Shown here: positions 10,440-21,839 of the stretch, in pieces
How positions within the stretch are numbered: the first letter of the stretch is position 1
How the letters are laid out: every line of letters starts with the position of its first letter
Notes under the pieces: generated by a model
The model's input: only the letters and a program-made list of their open reading frames with translations
Databases searched by the model: none
Told to the model about the DNA's origin: nothing
Program-made: the position numbers and the translations under genes
Assembly: GCA_012845835.1 (NCBI GenBank)
Contig: JABAKD010000014.1
Span: 4,021,896-4,085,895, forward strand
Reading direction: 5' to 3'
DNA from: Undaria pinnatifida
Taxonomy: Eukaryota > Sar > Phaeophyceae > Laminariales > Alariaceae
DNA length: 64,000 nt

Positions 10440-13150
10440 TGGGCGAACTCCGCCAAAACCTACTCCCGTGGGTGACCACAACAGTACAACTTCGTGGGTG
10501 ACCCATGGAGAGCCCATGGATCGCCCATGGCAATTACGACGAGGTCATGTGCGACCCATGGGTGACTTATGGGCCAGTAATTCGAACCATGTGCAACCCG
10601 CGGTCGATCCATGGCGACACATGGGCCAGTACTATAAACGCATGGGTAACCCTTGGACTGCCTATGGGCTACCTAGGTGGCGCATGGGCGGCCCATGGGC
10701 GACCCACACATAAGAGACGCATGGGCGATTGATGGGCGACCCGTGGGCGGCCCGTGAGCAACCCATGGGCGACCCTGGGCCAGACCCCTAAACACATATA
10801 TGGGCGACCCGTGACCTATGGTTGACTCATGGGCAACCCTTGGACTGCCTATGGGCTACCTAGTTGACGCATGGGCGGCTCATGAACGACCCACACATTG
10901 GAGACGTATGGGCGATCGATGGGCGACCCGTGGGCGGCCCATGGGCAACCCATGGGCAACCCACGGGTGTCGTGAGTCACCCATGGGCGACCAATGGTGT
11001 TGGCACTACACATTTTAGCGGGAAACCCACTGACCACCCCCATGGGCCAGTAACACAAACGCATCGGTGATCCATGAGGGGCCTACTACAAGCAAATGGG
11101 AGACCCACGCATGATTGGCCCATAGGCGGCGCATGAGCCAGTACTTTGAACCCACGGGCAACCCATGGCCGAACCATGGACCAGTACGACACACTCATGT
11201 GCGGCTCATCATGCACGACCCATGGGCGACCCATGGGTCAGCACTATAAACTCATGGGGGTGACTCGTGGAGAGCCCATTGGTGACCCATGAGAGCCCAT
11301 GGGTGACCTATGGGACGTATTACAAACTCATACGTGCGACTCATGGCCGACCCAGATGGGCTACCCATGGGCTACCCATAAGGCCAGTGCTACAAACTCA
11401 TGGCTGACCCATGGGCGAATCTTGGGCGGGCCGTGCGCCAGTACTACAAACTAAAGAGCGATCCACAAGTGACTCATGCGCGACCCATGGGCCCGGACTG
11501 CAAATACATGGGCGACCCATGGATCATTCCCGTAAGCCCGTGAGCGGCCCATGAGCGATCTATGAGAGACCCATGGGCGACCCGGCATGAACTACCAACT
11601 TGGCCTGTGGGTTGCTCATGAGCGACCCATGGGTTAGTACTACAAAAAGTACAAACTTATGGGTGACACATATGGCCTCCAGTAACTACAAACTCACACG
11701 GGAGACCGCGTGAGCGACCCATGGGCGATCCATGGGCAAGTATTACAAACTCATGGGCTATCCATGCAGGACCCAAGGGCGGTCCACATGGGCAATCCAT
11801 ATCCCAGTGCAGTAAAATCATGGAGGATCCACGGGTGATCCATTGGCAACCGATAGGCCAGTACCGCAAACTCATGGTTAGCCCGTGGGTCGCCCGTGGG
11901 TCAACCACGGATCAACCATGGATCGCCCATGAGCGAACCATGGGTCAACCATGGGTCAACCACGGTACACTGCTATCCAATAAGTCGCTCATGGGTCGTG
12001 AATGAGTGTTTACTGCCGATTCATCAGTAGCCCACCGTGAGTCGCCCATAGGTCGCTGGCCCATGGGCCACCTACGGGTTTAAAGTGCTGGGCCATGGGT
12101 CGCCCATGGGTTGCATATCGGTCGCCTACGGGTTTGGAAGTCTGGCCCATGGATCGTCATCGGTTGCCCATGGGGTCCCCCCCCTTAGTTTGTAGTCCTG
12201 TCCCATGGGTCGCCCATTGGTCTCCCATGAGCTTTTGGTGCTGACCCATGGGTTGCCTACCGGTTTTATAGAGGTCATTTGTTCCGTAGGTTGCCCATGG
12301 GTTGGGGAGCCCATGGGTCGCCCATGGACCACCCATGGCCACCCATGACTTGTTAGTGCTGGCCCATGGGTTGCCCACGTTTTAAAAGCACTGGCCCATG
12401 GATAACCCATGAGTCACCCATGGGTTCCGTCTACTGGGTCGCCGTCGGGTCTTATAGTACTGGTCCATGGGTCGCCCATCGGTTGCCCACGGGTATAGAG
12501 GTTTCGTCTATGGGTCACTCACGTATTATCCATGGGTCACCCATCAGGTTTGTAGTACTGAGTACTTCATTGATCGCCCACTGGTTACCCGTGGGTCATT
12601 CATTAGTTTGTAGGTTACCGGCCCATGGGTAGCCCATCGGTCGTCCACGGGTCGCCCATGGGTCGCTCGTGAGTTTGCAATACGGTCCCAATGGACAGCC
12701 CATGGCTCGCCCATGGCTGGCCCGTGAGCCACATATGAATTTGTAGTGCCGACCCATGGATATCCCATGGGTTGCCCTTTAGTAGAGTGTACTGGCCCAT
12801 GGGTTGCCCATGCGTGAGTCGCTCATGGGCAGCCCATGGGTCGCCCATGAGTTTGCAGTACTGGTCCTTGGGTCGCCCATCGATTGCCCACGGGTATAGA
12901 GGTCTGGCCCACGGGTAACGCAAGGGTTGCCCACCGGTCACCAACGAGTTTGTAGTTCTGTGCCATGGGTCTCTCACGAGTCACCCATGAGTTTGCCCTT
13001 GACTTGATAATGCTGGCTCATGGGTCACCCATAACTGTGTAGCACTGATCCATGGGTAGCCCATGGATCGCCTGTGGGTCATCAATAGATCGCCTGACGG
13101 AGTTATTGTCCTGAGACCCATAGGTCACTCATGGGTTGCCTATAGTCATC
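10440..13150. repeat. Head-to-head CCCATGGG array
   Basis: About 2.7 kb of degenerate units built from ATGGGCGACCCATGGGC. Before about 11.99 kb the spacer reads CAGTACTACAAACTCATGG; after it the spacer reads as the reverse complement, GTTTGTAGTACTGG, so the array is an imperfect palindrome pivoting near 12.0 kb. Stray units occur at 14027-14080 and 14403-14440. ORFs in it (Met-Gly-Trp-Ala rich) are products of the repeat. Confidence 0.85.
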
Positions 13151-13159
13151 CCAGGGACG

Positions 13160-13395
13160 CGCGTGCTACGATACAGGGGGTGCGCCACTTTTTTTCTGTG
13201 GTGTTTCCTCAATTTGAGAGCTTAAGAAGAACTCTCCCAAACACTGGTTTGGCAGAGAAAAATAAAACTGCTACAAGACAAACCGGAGATATGAAAAACC
13301 CCATGGCCCATAGGTACACGACGAGAATCATGTGCAAAAAAAAAGGCGTTTATTTCCGACCATTTGGAGGGTTAAGGAACTCCGGAGTCACTCTA
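13160..13395 (+). mobile_element. MITE-1 copy, 3' end replaced
   Basis: It starts GACGCGCGTGCTACGATA and contains the family features CTCAATTTGAGAGCTTAAG, a CATGGCCCATAGGTACACGA segment and CGACCATTTGG. It runs into a MITE-2 copy. Confidence 0.6.
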
Positions 13396-13397
13396 AG

Positions 13398-13640
13398 ATA
13401 GCCCCCCCAAGATTTCTTCAACAAAATCGCCGGTTTTGAAACCGTCTCCCGGCCGTACCTCCTGAAATACGGTGCCCCTTGCCACCCCGACGTCATCGTT
13501 CGATGGTTCTTTGCAAACAATAAAACGTACGGAGACGTTTTTTTCATGAATAGCACCCTTCTTTGTGTCGAGAGGAGCCATGAAAGGTTTTCGTTAATGA
13601 AAATCGTTTCTTTTTTGGGGGGGGGGGCTACCGTAGAATC
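13398..13640 (+). mobile_element. MITE-2 copy
   Basis: Ends are GATAGCCCCCCCAAGATTTC and a mirror-image GGGGGGGGGGCTACCGTAG. The interior includes CACCCCGACGTCATCGTTCG and GTGTCGAGAGGAGCCATGAA, shared with the copies at 15.2, 17.7 and 63.5 kb. Confidence 0.6.
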
Positions 13641-14079
13641 GGTCTCCGTCATTCAGAGACTATTTCAAACGAAAAGTGCACTCTACCTGCGGCTATATCG
13701 TAGCACGAGTCCCCACGGTGTGTAGGGGTTGAGAACGTTTCTATGACACTGCGCACACCGGTTTTGAGAGCTCCTCAAGTATACCATGGGATCTTCGGGT
13801 TAGAGTGTGAGATAATTTCGCGATCAACAAGTATGTTTTTTTGTCTTTTTTCAGGACTTTTGTAGCGCATGGAAATGTTGCAAGGTCCACCGGAGGTTGC
13901 GCGAACAAAAATGTCTTCTTCAATAAACGAAGTCATGTTTCGCGTGAAATATTGAGCTCCCCTCACGTTAGGAGCTTAGAAACTTCTTAGAATATTCGGC
14001 AGCGCACCACTACCGTGGACCGACGCCATAGGTCACCCGTGAGGGTTTATAGATTGATTGCTGTCCCACAGGTCGCCCC

Positions 14080-14338
14080 TGTCAAGGTACTAGTGGGGTA
14101 TTTGTCCGTTTGAACGCTTGAAAAAGCTTAACAAATAGCTTACCCGAGCTAAGCCTTATAATACTCTCCCCCCCCTGAAACGGCGGAATACCAGGTCGGC
14201 CGAATATACGGGCGGACCTGCCAATGTCCAAGGTATCCTGCCGACGACGCCATTTGTTAAGGTGCTAGTGGGGTATTAGTCCGTTTGACCACTTGCAAAA
14301 GGTTAACCAATAGCTTACCTAAACTAAGCCTTATAACA
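14080..14338 (-). mobile_element. Miniature LTR retrotransposon (TRIM-like), 259 bp
   Basis: Two 84-bp direct repeats, 14255-14338 (5' LTR on the minus strand) and 14080-14163 (3' LTR). The 5' LTR starts TGTTATAAGG and ends CCTTAACA, followed after two bases by a tRNA-type primer site TGGCGTCGTCGGCAGGA. A purine tract, GGGGGGGGAGAG, precedes the 3' LTR, whose first dinucleotide has decayed to TA. No coding capacity. Target duplication is unclear (CCC only). Confidence 0.7.
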
Positions 14339-14474
14339 CCCATGCCTGAGTTTCCATCTGCTGGATAACGCACAACTAAGGATTGTATTGGTAGTGTCTC
14401 GCCCAGATAGCCCATGCGTTGCCCGTGGGTCGCTCATCCGTCGTGTCCAACATTTTAATCCTTGGTTGCACAAA

Positions 14475-15095
14475 CAACATTTCAAAACGAACACTCAGAG
14501 ACCTAACATTGAACGAGACGGGACACACAAAGTACAACACATTTAAAAAAGAACACTAAAATCAAGCAGATACCTAATATTGAACGACGCGGGACACACA
14601 AAGCACGTCATTTTCAAAACGTACACTCAGGAGAGAGACCTAACGTTGAAAGGGGCGCGGGGCACACAAAGTACAACATTTTAAAACGAACACTCAGGAG
14701 AGAGATCTAACATTGAACGGGACGTGGGACACACAAAGTGCAACATTTCAAAAAGAACACTCAGAGAGAGACCTCTAACATTGGACGGGACGCAGGACAC
14801 ACAAAGTACAACATTTATTTCAAGAAGAACTTTCAGGAGAGAGAGAGACCTCTAACATCGAACGACGCGCGGGACACACAAAGTACAACATTTCAAAAAG
14901 CAACACTCAGGAGACAGAGAAACCTCTAACATTGAACGACGCGCGCGACACAAAGTACAATAACATTTCCAAAAGAACACTCAGGAAAGAGAGAGGCCCA
15001 ACATTGAACGACGCTGGACACGCAACAACGAACAACATGAAGTTTCAAAAAGAACACTCTCTCAGAGACCTAATACATTGAACGACGCGGGGGGC
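14475..15095. repeat. Satellite, about 70-80-bp monomers
   Basis: About eight monomers of the form ACATTTCAAAACGAACACTC, AGGAGAGAGACCTAACATTG, AACGACGCGGGACACACAAA, GTACA. Copies vary by small indels. No coding role. Confidence 0.85.
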
Positions 15096-15192
15096 CTCGC
15101 ATGAAGCTACCGTACGGTAAGTTTGAATCTACCAACAAACAACGTCGTTTTTCACACGCCGATCAAGGCCACGGTGGGGGAGTCGTTCTGCG

Positions 15193-15717
15193 GTAGCCCC
15201 CCCAACATTTCTTTAACAAAACCGCCGGTTTCAAAACCAGCTCCCCGGTCATATTTCCTGAACTGCGGTGTCCCTCGATCGACACCCCGACGTCATCAAT
15301 CGATAGACCTTTGCACACGGGAAAATCTGACGCGAACTACGATAGAGGTGCACCGCTTTTTTTCTAATACTACCCCTCGATTGGGGAGCTCAAGACCTCT
15401 CTGAGGCAAAACACTGATTTTGGCTGAAAAAATGAAACTGCTGTTCACCGGACATGGAAAACCCCATGGCTCAGGGACGCAACGAGAATCGTAAAAAAAA
15501 AAAACGGCCCATGATTTCCGAAGATTTTGGGTCAAGGGTCCGCAGGCCATTCAGAAACCGTTTCAGACGAAACGTGACACCTCTATATCGTAGCACGCGT
15601 CGACCATTGATACTTTTTCTTTTCAATAGAGAATCCTTCCTCGTGTCGAGCAGCCATGAAACGTTAACTCGTCAAAGAAAAACGCTGGTTTTGGGGGGGG
15701 GGGCTATCATCGTAGAA
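15193..15717 (+). mobile_element. MITE-2 split by an inserted MITE-1
   Basis: The left part (15193-15320) and right part (about 15605-15717) together match the 13.4-kb MITE-2. Between them lies a MITE-1 (about 15325-15604) bounded by CTACGATAGAGGTGCACC and CTATATCGTAGCACGCGTC. This orders the insertions: MITE-2 is older at this site. Confidence 0.6.
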
Positions 15718-15984
15718 TCGCTCCGGGGGGATACCTTTTTAGGGCCTCCTTTTGATTGCAATGGCTCGGGCTGGCTGGGGATCACTTCTCGCGCTCGAGT
15801 GACCTCCCCACCTGCTGCTCTCTTCCTTTTCGCAAAACTCTCGAGATTTCGTGCAGTTTTTTTGCGTGGCGGGGTATGAAACCGCGCCATATGGCATGGT
15901 TAGCTACGGTGTGCCGAACACATAGCGAGAGGTTTACCACAAGGCTAGCGTAGGGTGAGGATATACCCTCATTTGACGGGGTGC

Positions 15985-16255
15985 TACGATAGAGCTATAC
16001 CTTTTTTTGGCGAAAATAGTTCCTGAACAACGGGGTTCCCTTAATTAACCCAAAATCGTCGGAAAGAGGACATTTTTTTAGTGATTACTGGTGGTGTACC
16101 TAGGGCATGATATTTTTCATCCGGTGCAGCAGTTTTTTTTTTTCCGAAATCAGTTTATCGGGGAGAGGTCTTAAGCTCTCAAATTGAGGAAAACCTCCAA
16201 AAAAGAGTGGCGCGCCTCTATATCGTAGCACGCGTCACTTTTTACACTACACCGG
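15985..16255 (-). mobile_element. MITE-1 copy
   Basis: It starts GTGCTACGATAGAGCTATAC and ends CTCTATATCGTAGCACGCGTC, with the conserved interior CATCCGGTGCAGCAG and TCTCAAATTGAGG. Confidence 0.65.
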
Positions 16256-16574
16256 GTTTGGCCCGCTCGCGCGAGTGACCCCATACACCTCACGCGGACG
16301 AACACACCTTTAGCAGGCGATTTTGTTCGCGCAGCTTTTACCTTAACCATTCCGCGCGGCGGACTCATATCTCGCAAAGTTCAAAAATACACCGAGAATT
16401 AAGACACCGGGCAGAGGAACACAGAGGGTTCACTCGCGCGACGAGCGATCCCGAGCTCCTCCTCCATTGCAAGAAAAAAACTCCCGAAAGATGACCCCCC
16501 CAATACCGTAGGCTTGGTCTGTGAGCCTAAAACGTTTTTTTCAGGGACGTACAGAGTCACTCGGGCGAGTGTTG

Positions 16575-16855
16575 ACTCAAGACGCGTGCTACGAAAGAGG
16601 AGCGCACACCACTTTTTTTTCTGAGGTTCCTCAGTTTAGGAGCTTAGGAGACCTCTCCCAAAACACGGATTTGGAGAAAAATCAAAAGTGCTACACACCG
16701 GATGAACAATCCCGTGGGGCCTATAGGTACACAACAAGAATCATGCAAAAATAAAGGGGGCGTATTTTCCGACGATTATGGGTTAAGAAGCCCCGTCATT
16801 CAGAAAAAAATTTCGCCAAAAAAAGGTATACCTCCATCGTAGCACGCGGCTCCAA
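16575..16855 (+). mobile_element. MITE-1 copy, complete
   Basis: The ends GACGCGTGCTACGAAAGAGG and CCTCCATCGTAGCACGCGG are inverted relative to each other. The interior has TTTCTGAGGTTCCTCAG, ACACACCGGATGAACAATC and TTTTCGCCAAA equivalents. About 280 bp, non-coding. Confidence 0.7.
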
Positions 16856-16859
16856 CCTG

Positions 16860-17165
16860 GGCTAGCCTTAGAACTAATCTCGCCGCGCTTAGCTCGCAAA
16901 GTGAGGACAAGACGAATTCGTCGAGAAGAGCAGGGGGGCATGCGCTGCGATCGCGACAGTGGGGAGGGCTGCCGTTCAACGGTGAATCCTCACGTCTCAT
17001 CGGACGAAACATGCAACCCGCCACGCCCTGTACGGTGCTTTGGAGTGGCCCGCGCTGGGCTAACCAAGATAGTGAGTGCTCCTGGGCACGTGTGCTGCGA
17101 TCTGGGGGTGCAGTGGGGTACCCCGATTCAAGAGCACCTCCTGGCTGGCGCGACAAGCCGGAAAG
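16860..17165. other. GC-rich island with possible minus-strand exons
   Basis: Base composition is clearly more GC-rich than the flanks, and both strands are open. A minus-strand piece between a CCCCAG acceptor near 17105 and a GTGAGG donor near 16997 would read STRAQEHSLSWLAQRGPLQS. I cannot connect it to other exons. Confidence 0.2.
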
Positions 17166-17292
17166 CAGGCGCTATTAACTACGCATTGCTTCTTAGCTGT
17201 AGCTTGTTGGGAAACATAGCTATTAACTAAGCCAATTGCTTCTTGGCTGTAGTGGAAAACCATAGCGCTAGCTATCAACACTACGCCCATTG
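17165..17292. repeat. Short tandem repeat, about 50 bp x3
   Basis: Three degenerate units containing GCTATTAACTA...ATTGCTTCTTGGCTGTAG. Confidence 0.7.
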
Positions 17293-17705
17293 CTTTATTT
17301 TTTATGTGTCTGTCAGTGTGAACCATATATGGAGTTTTATAGTACCCGGTATGGTGAGGCATGCGCCGATTTATTTTTGACTGATGCTCCCCTCTAGCTG
17401 TTTTGCGACACTCCATTATGAACCCAAAATATCGTCGGAAAATGTCATTCTTGTTTTTACAATTTGTGAGTAGTACTTTTAATCTAGACCATGGCTTTTG
17501 GTCATCAGGTTGAGCACTTTCAGTTTACGCAAAATAACTTTTTGCGCCTTGGAGGATAAAAATGGTGCTCCACTCAAGCCACCACCTTCTGAAGGAATAA
17601 AAAGGTGTACCTTATTTGCCGTTTTCGTAGCACGTGTCCAGTCATATGTGCAGTATTGCTTGTTAACGCTGCGCGCGCCATATAAAAAAAAAGGGCTGAT
17701 TCTAC

Positions 17706-17985
17706 ACGATAGCCTCCCCCCCCCCCCTAATCCAGCGTTTTTCTTTTTAACGAACGGTTCGTGGCTTGCTCGTCGACACGAGAGGAAGGATTCTATGGAC
17801 AAAAATCATCACATATAGACAATATGTTCTTGTTTACAAAAAAGGCCATCAAAGTATGGCGTCGTCGGGGTGGCAACGGGCACTTGTATTTTACCAAAGA
17901 GATATACGGCCGGCGCAAGCTGTTTTCAAAACTGGCGATTTTCGTTAAAGAAAAAGCTTGTTGGGGGGGGGGCGGAGCGGTACTG
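17706..17985 (-). mobile_element. MITE-2 copy
   Basis: Ends are GATAGCCTCCCCCCCC and GGGGGGGGGGCGGAGCGG. The interior CGTCGGGGTGGCAACGGGC is the reverse complement of the GCCACCCCGACGTC segment of other copies. Confidence 0.6.
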
Positions 17986-18134
17986 CCGTGCGTAGAACGA
18001 CTCGCGAAGTCCAATTTTGAATGGATGTTTTACAGAGCTTTGACTTCCCCGCCGAGTGAGTGTGGCCTATACGGGGCAACGACACAGAGGGCACAGGCCC
18101 CCCATACCGCAGGGCAAACAGAGTGCTTAACAGC

Positions 18135-18460
18135 ACGTGCTACGATGTAGAGGTAGCACTTTTCGTCTCGAAACGGTTTGTGAATGACGGAGCTCCTTTC
18201 ATTTGCGTGATAATACTCGTTGTATACCTGGGCCATGAGAATTTTTCATCCGGTATATGTACAGCAGTTTTAGTTCTCCCCAGTCTGTTTTTGGGGAGCG
18301 AGGTCCTCAACCCCTTTAGAGCCCCCCGAACCCCTCCCTATACTAAATACAAGTACTTTTGTCCCCAAAAACGGGTTTCCAGTTGTAAAGGGGTTGAGCT
18401 CCCATATTGAGGGGTAGCACTAGAAAAAAAAGATGAGCGAACCTCTATCGTAGCACGCGA
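18135..18460 (-). mobile_element. MITE-1 copy
   Basis: It is bounded by CGTGCTACGATGTAGAGGT and ACCTCTATCGTAGCACGCG, with the interior TTTTCATCCGGTATATGTAC. A duplicated inner segment around TTGGGGAGCGAGGTCCTCAA makes it longer than its relatives. Confidence 0.65.
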
Positions 18461-18665
18461 CCGACAAGATTATCTTCCCTTTGTAAAAGGCCCGGCGCGG
18501 AAAAGTCTCGACAATAGAGGAAGAGCAAAAAGGGGCGTTGCTACTATAGACTGTACGCGTGCTACAGACTTTTGTCTGGTACGGTTCTTTGGGGGCGGGG
18601 TACGTCATGTACCAGCTCCACCGGATAAGAATCCGAATGATCTAATATTTCTCACTACAGTAGGT

Positions 18666-18833
18666 GGCCCTATATAGTGCGGGTCATATAGTGCGGGTGT
18701 CCGATATTGTGCGGGTGAAATCGTTTGGCACAACACAGACCCCTCTATAGTAGTAGCCGGTTTTTATATAGTGCGGGTGCCCGGTATAGTGCGGGTAAAT
18801 TTTCGTGACACATACCCGCACTATATAGGGTCC
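18666..18833. mobile_element. MITE-3, inverted-repeat element
   Basis: Terminal GGCCCTATATAGTGCGGGT pairs with ACCCGCACTATATAGGGTCC. Internal copies of TATAGTGCGGGT repeat. A degenerate relative is visible near 25665-25740. Non-coding, about 168 bp. Confidence 0.75.
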
Positions 18834-18904
18834 ATCTATTGTATTATATTTTTGTTGTAGCGGTCCCTCGATAATGAATGCTAGTTCAGTATATTATAAA
18901 AAAA

Positions 18905-19178
18905 AAGTACACTCCAGCTGTGAGATCGAAGATTTCGTCGAAACTCATCTTTGCAAGCTGTGTGTGATTCTCCGATCGCGCGTATTACTGGGTGTGTGTC
19001 CTCTTTAAGGATATAGGTCGGCGACTACCCTTGGAACTACGGTGTAGCTTGTACCAGGGTCAACAGGGTGATGTTAGTCAGTCTGTGCTTGGTAACTATA
19101 AAACCGATTTTTTGACGGGGACAAAATCTGACAGCTGTGGAAGGAAATTCATCAGTTTATCAAGGTGTATCCTGTAAG
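18905..19178 (+). repeat. Dispersed family R1, copy interrupted by a TRIM-like element
   Basis: R1 starts GTACACTCCAGCTGTGAGAT, then TTTCGTCGAAACTCATCTTT, GCAAGCTGTGTGTG, AAGGATATAGGTCGGCGACT, a GGAAACTATAAAACCG segment and ATCAGTTTATCAAGG. Other copies: 23563-23815 (+), 58560-58862 (-), 59560-59820 (+), 62155-62460 (+), with fragments near 7378 and 37320. It continues after the LTR insertion at 20541. Confidence 0.75.
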
Positions 19179-20540
19179 TGTTATAGAGTGTCAGTATAGC
19201 TGGCAATAGATTCGGTAGGATAGTCCGCAGATTCATGGTCTATTGGCCACAAGAAGGTTCTCTTGAACGGAATATTCTGAGTGAAGCGGATAACCCGTAG
19301 AATCTAGCTAGTTTGTACCACAAGAGCGTTCTCGGAAATGGAACGCTCCTCCTCTGAACAAGATAGATAGAAGTAAGCGCGTTAAGCGCTCATGGGAACA
19401 TTAGGACATCCAGGAGAACGTTCCCTATACGTTCCATAGGAAAAGGTCCGGAACAGAGCACAGTAGCAATGCTGGGGTGAAGCGAACTCTGTGAGCTTCA
19501 CCCCACCCCCGTGCTCTCACTACCTGCTCTACCAGCTGTACCTGCTATACTTGCTCTGCCCTGCACTACCGTGTGCCAAGGGCCTGTGTTGTCTGTCTTT
19601 TAGAGTCCAATGAAGAGGAAATAATGTATAAGCTTTTGAGTCTATCCAGCGAGCCATGAGGCGAGACCAAACAAGGGCACCGGAACCCATGAGGAGCACG
19701 CTTCCCAACACCGACCAACCACGCATCCCCCACTCGGAGTACCACCACAATTGGCGTCGTCGGCAGGACCGTGTGAGCTCCATCATAGGGTTATATACCT
19801 TGCAATGAGGCGTTTAAGCCTCATTATTACGAGGTGTGGGGGAATCTATAGCCTCATTTTAGTTGTTTCGAATAGCCGCATCTTCGATCCCCTTTCCAAT
19901 TTTGGATGTTTTGTTGACATCCTTTGATGGGCAGGTGATCTGCATCTACGACTATTCAGGGTGGGCTAATGTTATAGAGTGTCAGTATAGCTGGCAATAG
20001 ATTCGGTAGGATAGTCCGCAGATTCATGGTCTATTGGCCACAAGAAGGTTCTCTTAAACGGAATATTCTGAGTGAAGCGGATAACCCGTAGAATCTAGCT
20101 AGTTTGTACCACAAGAGCGTTCTCGGAAATGGAACGCTCCTCCTCTGAACAAGATAGATAGAAGTAAGCGCGTTAAGCGCTCATGGGAACATTAGGACAT
20201 CCAGGAGAACGTTCCCTGTACGTTCCATAGGAAAAGGTCCGGAACAGAGCACAGTAGCAATGCTGGGGTGAAGCGAACTCTGTGAGCTTCACCCCACCCC
20301 CGTGCTCTCACTACCTGCTCTACCAGCTGTACCTGCTATGCTTGCTCTGCCCTGCACTACCGTGTGCCAAGGGCCTGTGTTGTCTGTCTTTTAGAGTCCA
20401 ATGAAGAGGAAATAATGTATAAGCTTTTGAGTCTATCCAGCGAGCCATGAGGCGAGACCAAACAAGGGCACCGGAACCCATGAGGAGCACGCTTCCCAAC
20501 ACCGACCAACCACGCATCCCCCACTCGGAGTACCACCACA
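19179..20540 (+). mobile_element. Miniature LTR retrotransposon (TRIM-like), 1362 bp, intact ends
   Basis: Two 571-bp direct repeats, 19179-19749 and 19970-20540, start TGTTATAG and end CCACCACA (canonical TG...CA); I count three differences by eye. The 220-bp interior begins, after two bases, with the primer site TGGCGTCGTCGGCAGGA at 19752 and ends in GGGTGGGCTAA. A 4-bp TAAG target duplication flanks it, and the empty-site sequence CCTGTAAGTCGTACAAC is present at 20730. There is no gag or pol, so it depends on other elements. ORFs inside the LTRs are shadows. Confidence 0.88.
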
Positions 20541-21610
20541 TAAGTCGTATAACGGGTGAGGGAAGGGCGGAGTTTTGAAGGGCGTGGGGGGCTGGGTTTG
20601 AACAAGAGGGAGCGGGCGGGGGGGGGGGGGGGGGGGAGGGGCGGGGCAACTCAATCTGTGCGCGGAAACTATAAATCCTTTAAGGGATCAAATCTGACGG
20701 TTGTGGAAGGAATGCATCAGTTTATCATGTGTATCCTGTAAGTCGTACAACTGGTGAGGAAAGGGCTGAGTTTTAAAGGGGTGGGGGGGGGGGGGGAGGG
20801 CATTTCCAACAGCTTTATGTCGCATAGATATAGAGGGGTTTGCTATACGCGTGGTGCTAGGTCTAGGCGATGGTGCGGGTGGTGGGGAAGGAGGGGGCGT
20901 TGGGGAGGGGGGGGGAGGCGACGATTTGGAGCTACAGCACGGATGGCTAGAAAAATAATGAGGTGATATCAACTACGGGGTAGGCTTTACTACTCTGGCA
21001 GATTTCGTTTTTAGGTGGGCCGTTTGAACAATAGGGAGCGGGGAAAAAAAGAAAGGCCGGGGGGGGGAGGGGGGGGGGGGGGAGCGGGGGCGGAAATGAA
21101 TTGGAGCTACGGCATGGACGGCTAAAAAGATAGTGAGGTGATATCAGTTGCCTGGTAGTGTTTATTACTCTGGTGGGGAGTGGGGAAGGAGGGGGCGTTG
21201 GGGAGGGGGGGGGGATGATTTGGGCTACGGCATGGATGGCTAGAAAGATAATGAGGTGATATCAACTGCGTGGTAGTGTTTATTACTCTGGCAGATTTCA
21301 ATTTTAGGTGGGATGTTTGAACAAAAGGGAGCGGGGGAAAAAGAGGGGGAGGGGGGGGCAAATAAATTGGAGCTGCGGCATGGATGGCTAGAGAGACAAT
21401 GAGGTGATATCAGCTGCTTGATGGTGTTTATTACTGTGGCAGATTTTAATTTTTAGGGGCGTTTGAACACGTTTGAACAAGAGGTATCGGGCGGGGGGGA
21501 GGGATGGGGGGGCGGGGGCGGGAAAGACAACTCCACTTGTATATGTGCGCAGAAACTATAAACCCTTTAAGGGGACAAATCCGACGGTTGTAGAAGGAAT
21601 GCGTCACTTT
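20541..21610 (+). repeat. G-tract satellite, two unit types
   Basis: Type a: a CGGAAACTATAAATCCTTT, GGAATGCATCAGTTTATCA, GTAAGTCGTACAAC unit ending in a run of 10 or more G. Type b (20940-21470, about four units): a CATGGATGGCTAG, AATGAGGTGATATCAACT, TAGTGTTTATTACTCTGGCA unit, also ending in G runs. Type a matches the tail of family R1. The reverse complement fills 57480-58560. Confidence 0.75.
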
Positions 21611-21670
21611 ATATCACCTACCCGGTATTGTTTATTATTCTAGCAGATTTGATGTTATTAATAGTGTACT

Positions 21671-21777
21671 ATTACGGGGGACCATAGTAAATAGGACCTA
21701 CGGTACACACAAAAACCAATATATTTCCCTATTTTGACTAACAATATTTGGTCCTATTTACTATGGTCCCCCGTAAT
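21671..21777. mobile_element. MITE-4, 107-bp foldback element
   Basis: A perfect 28-bp terminal inverted repeat beginning ATTACGGGGGACCATAGTAA. TA dinucleotides at both ends fit a TA target duplication, as in Tc1/mariner-type MITEs. The loop is 51 bp of AT-rich sequence. Confidence 0.85.
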
Positions 21778-21839
21778 ACACAATTTTTAGGTGTGGTATA
21801 CAACGTGTTATATCTTCGTGGTGTGTCATTGTACATGGA

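Noticed and set aside
10420-13000. Many Met-Gly-Trp-Ala/Pro-rich ORFs on both strands
   Set aside because: Produced by ATGGGCGACCCATGGGC-type repeats, which lack stops in several frames.
14475-15095. CRISPR array
   Set aside because: Tandem monomers without unique spacers, in a eukaryotic setting.
19529-20649. Proline/Trp-rich minus ORFs near 19.5-20.6 kb
   Set aside because: They lie in both LTRs of the TRIM-like element and in the poly-G flank; no codon or domain support.
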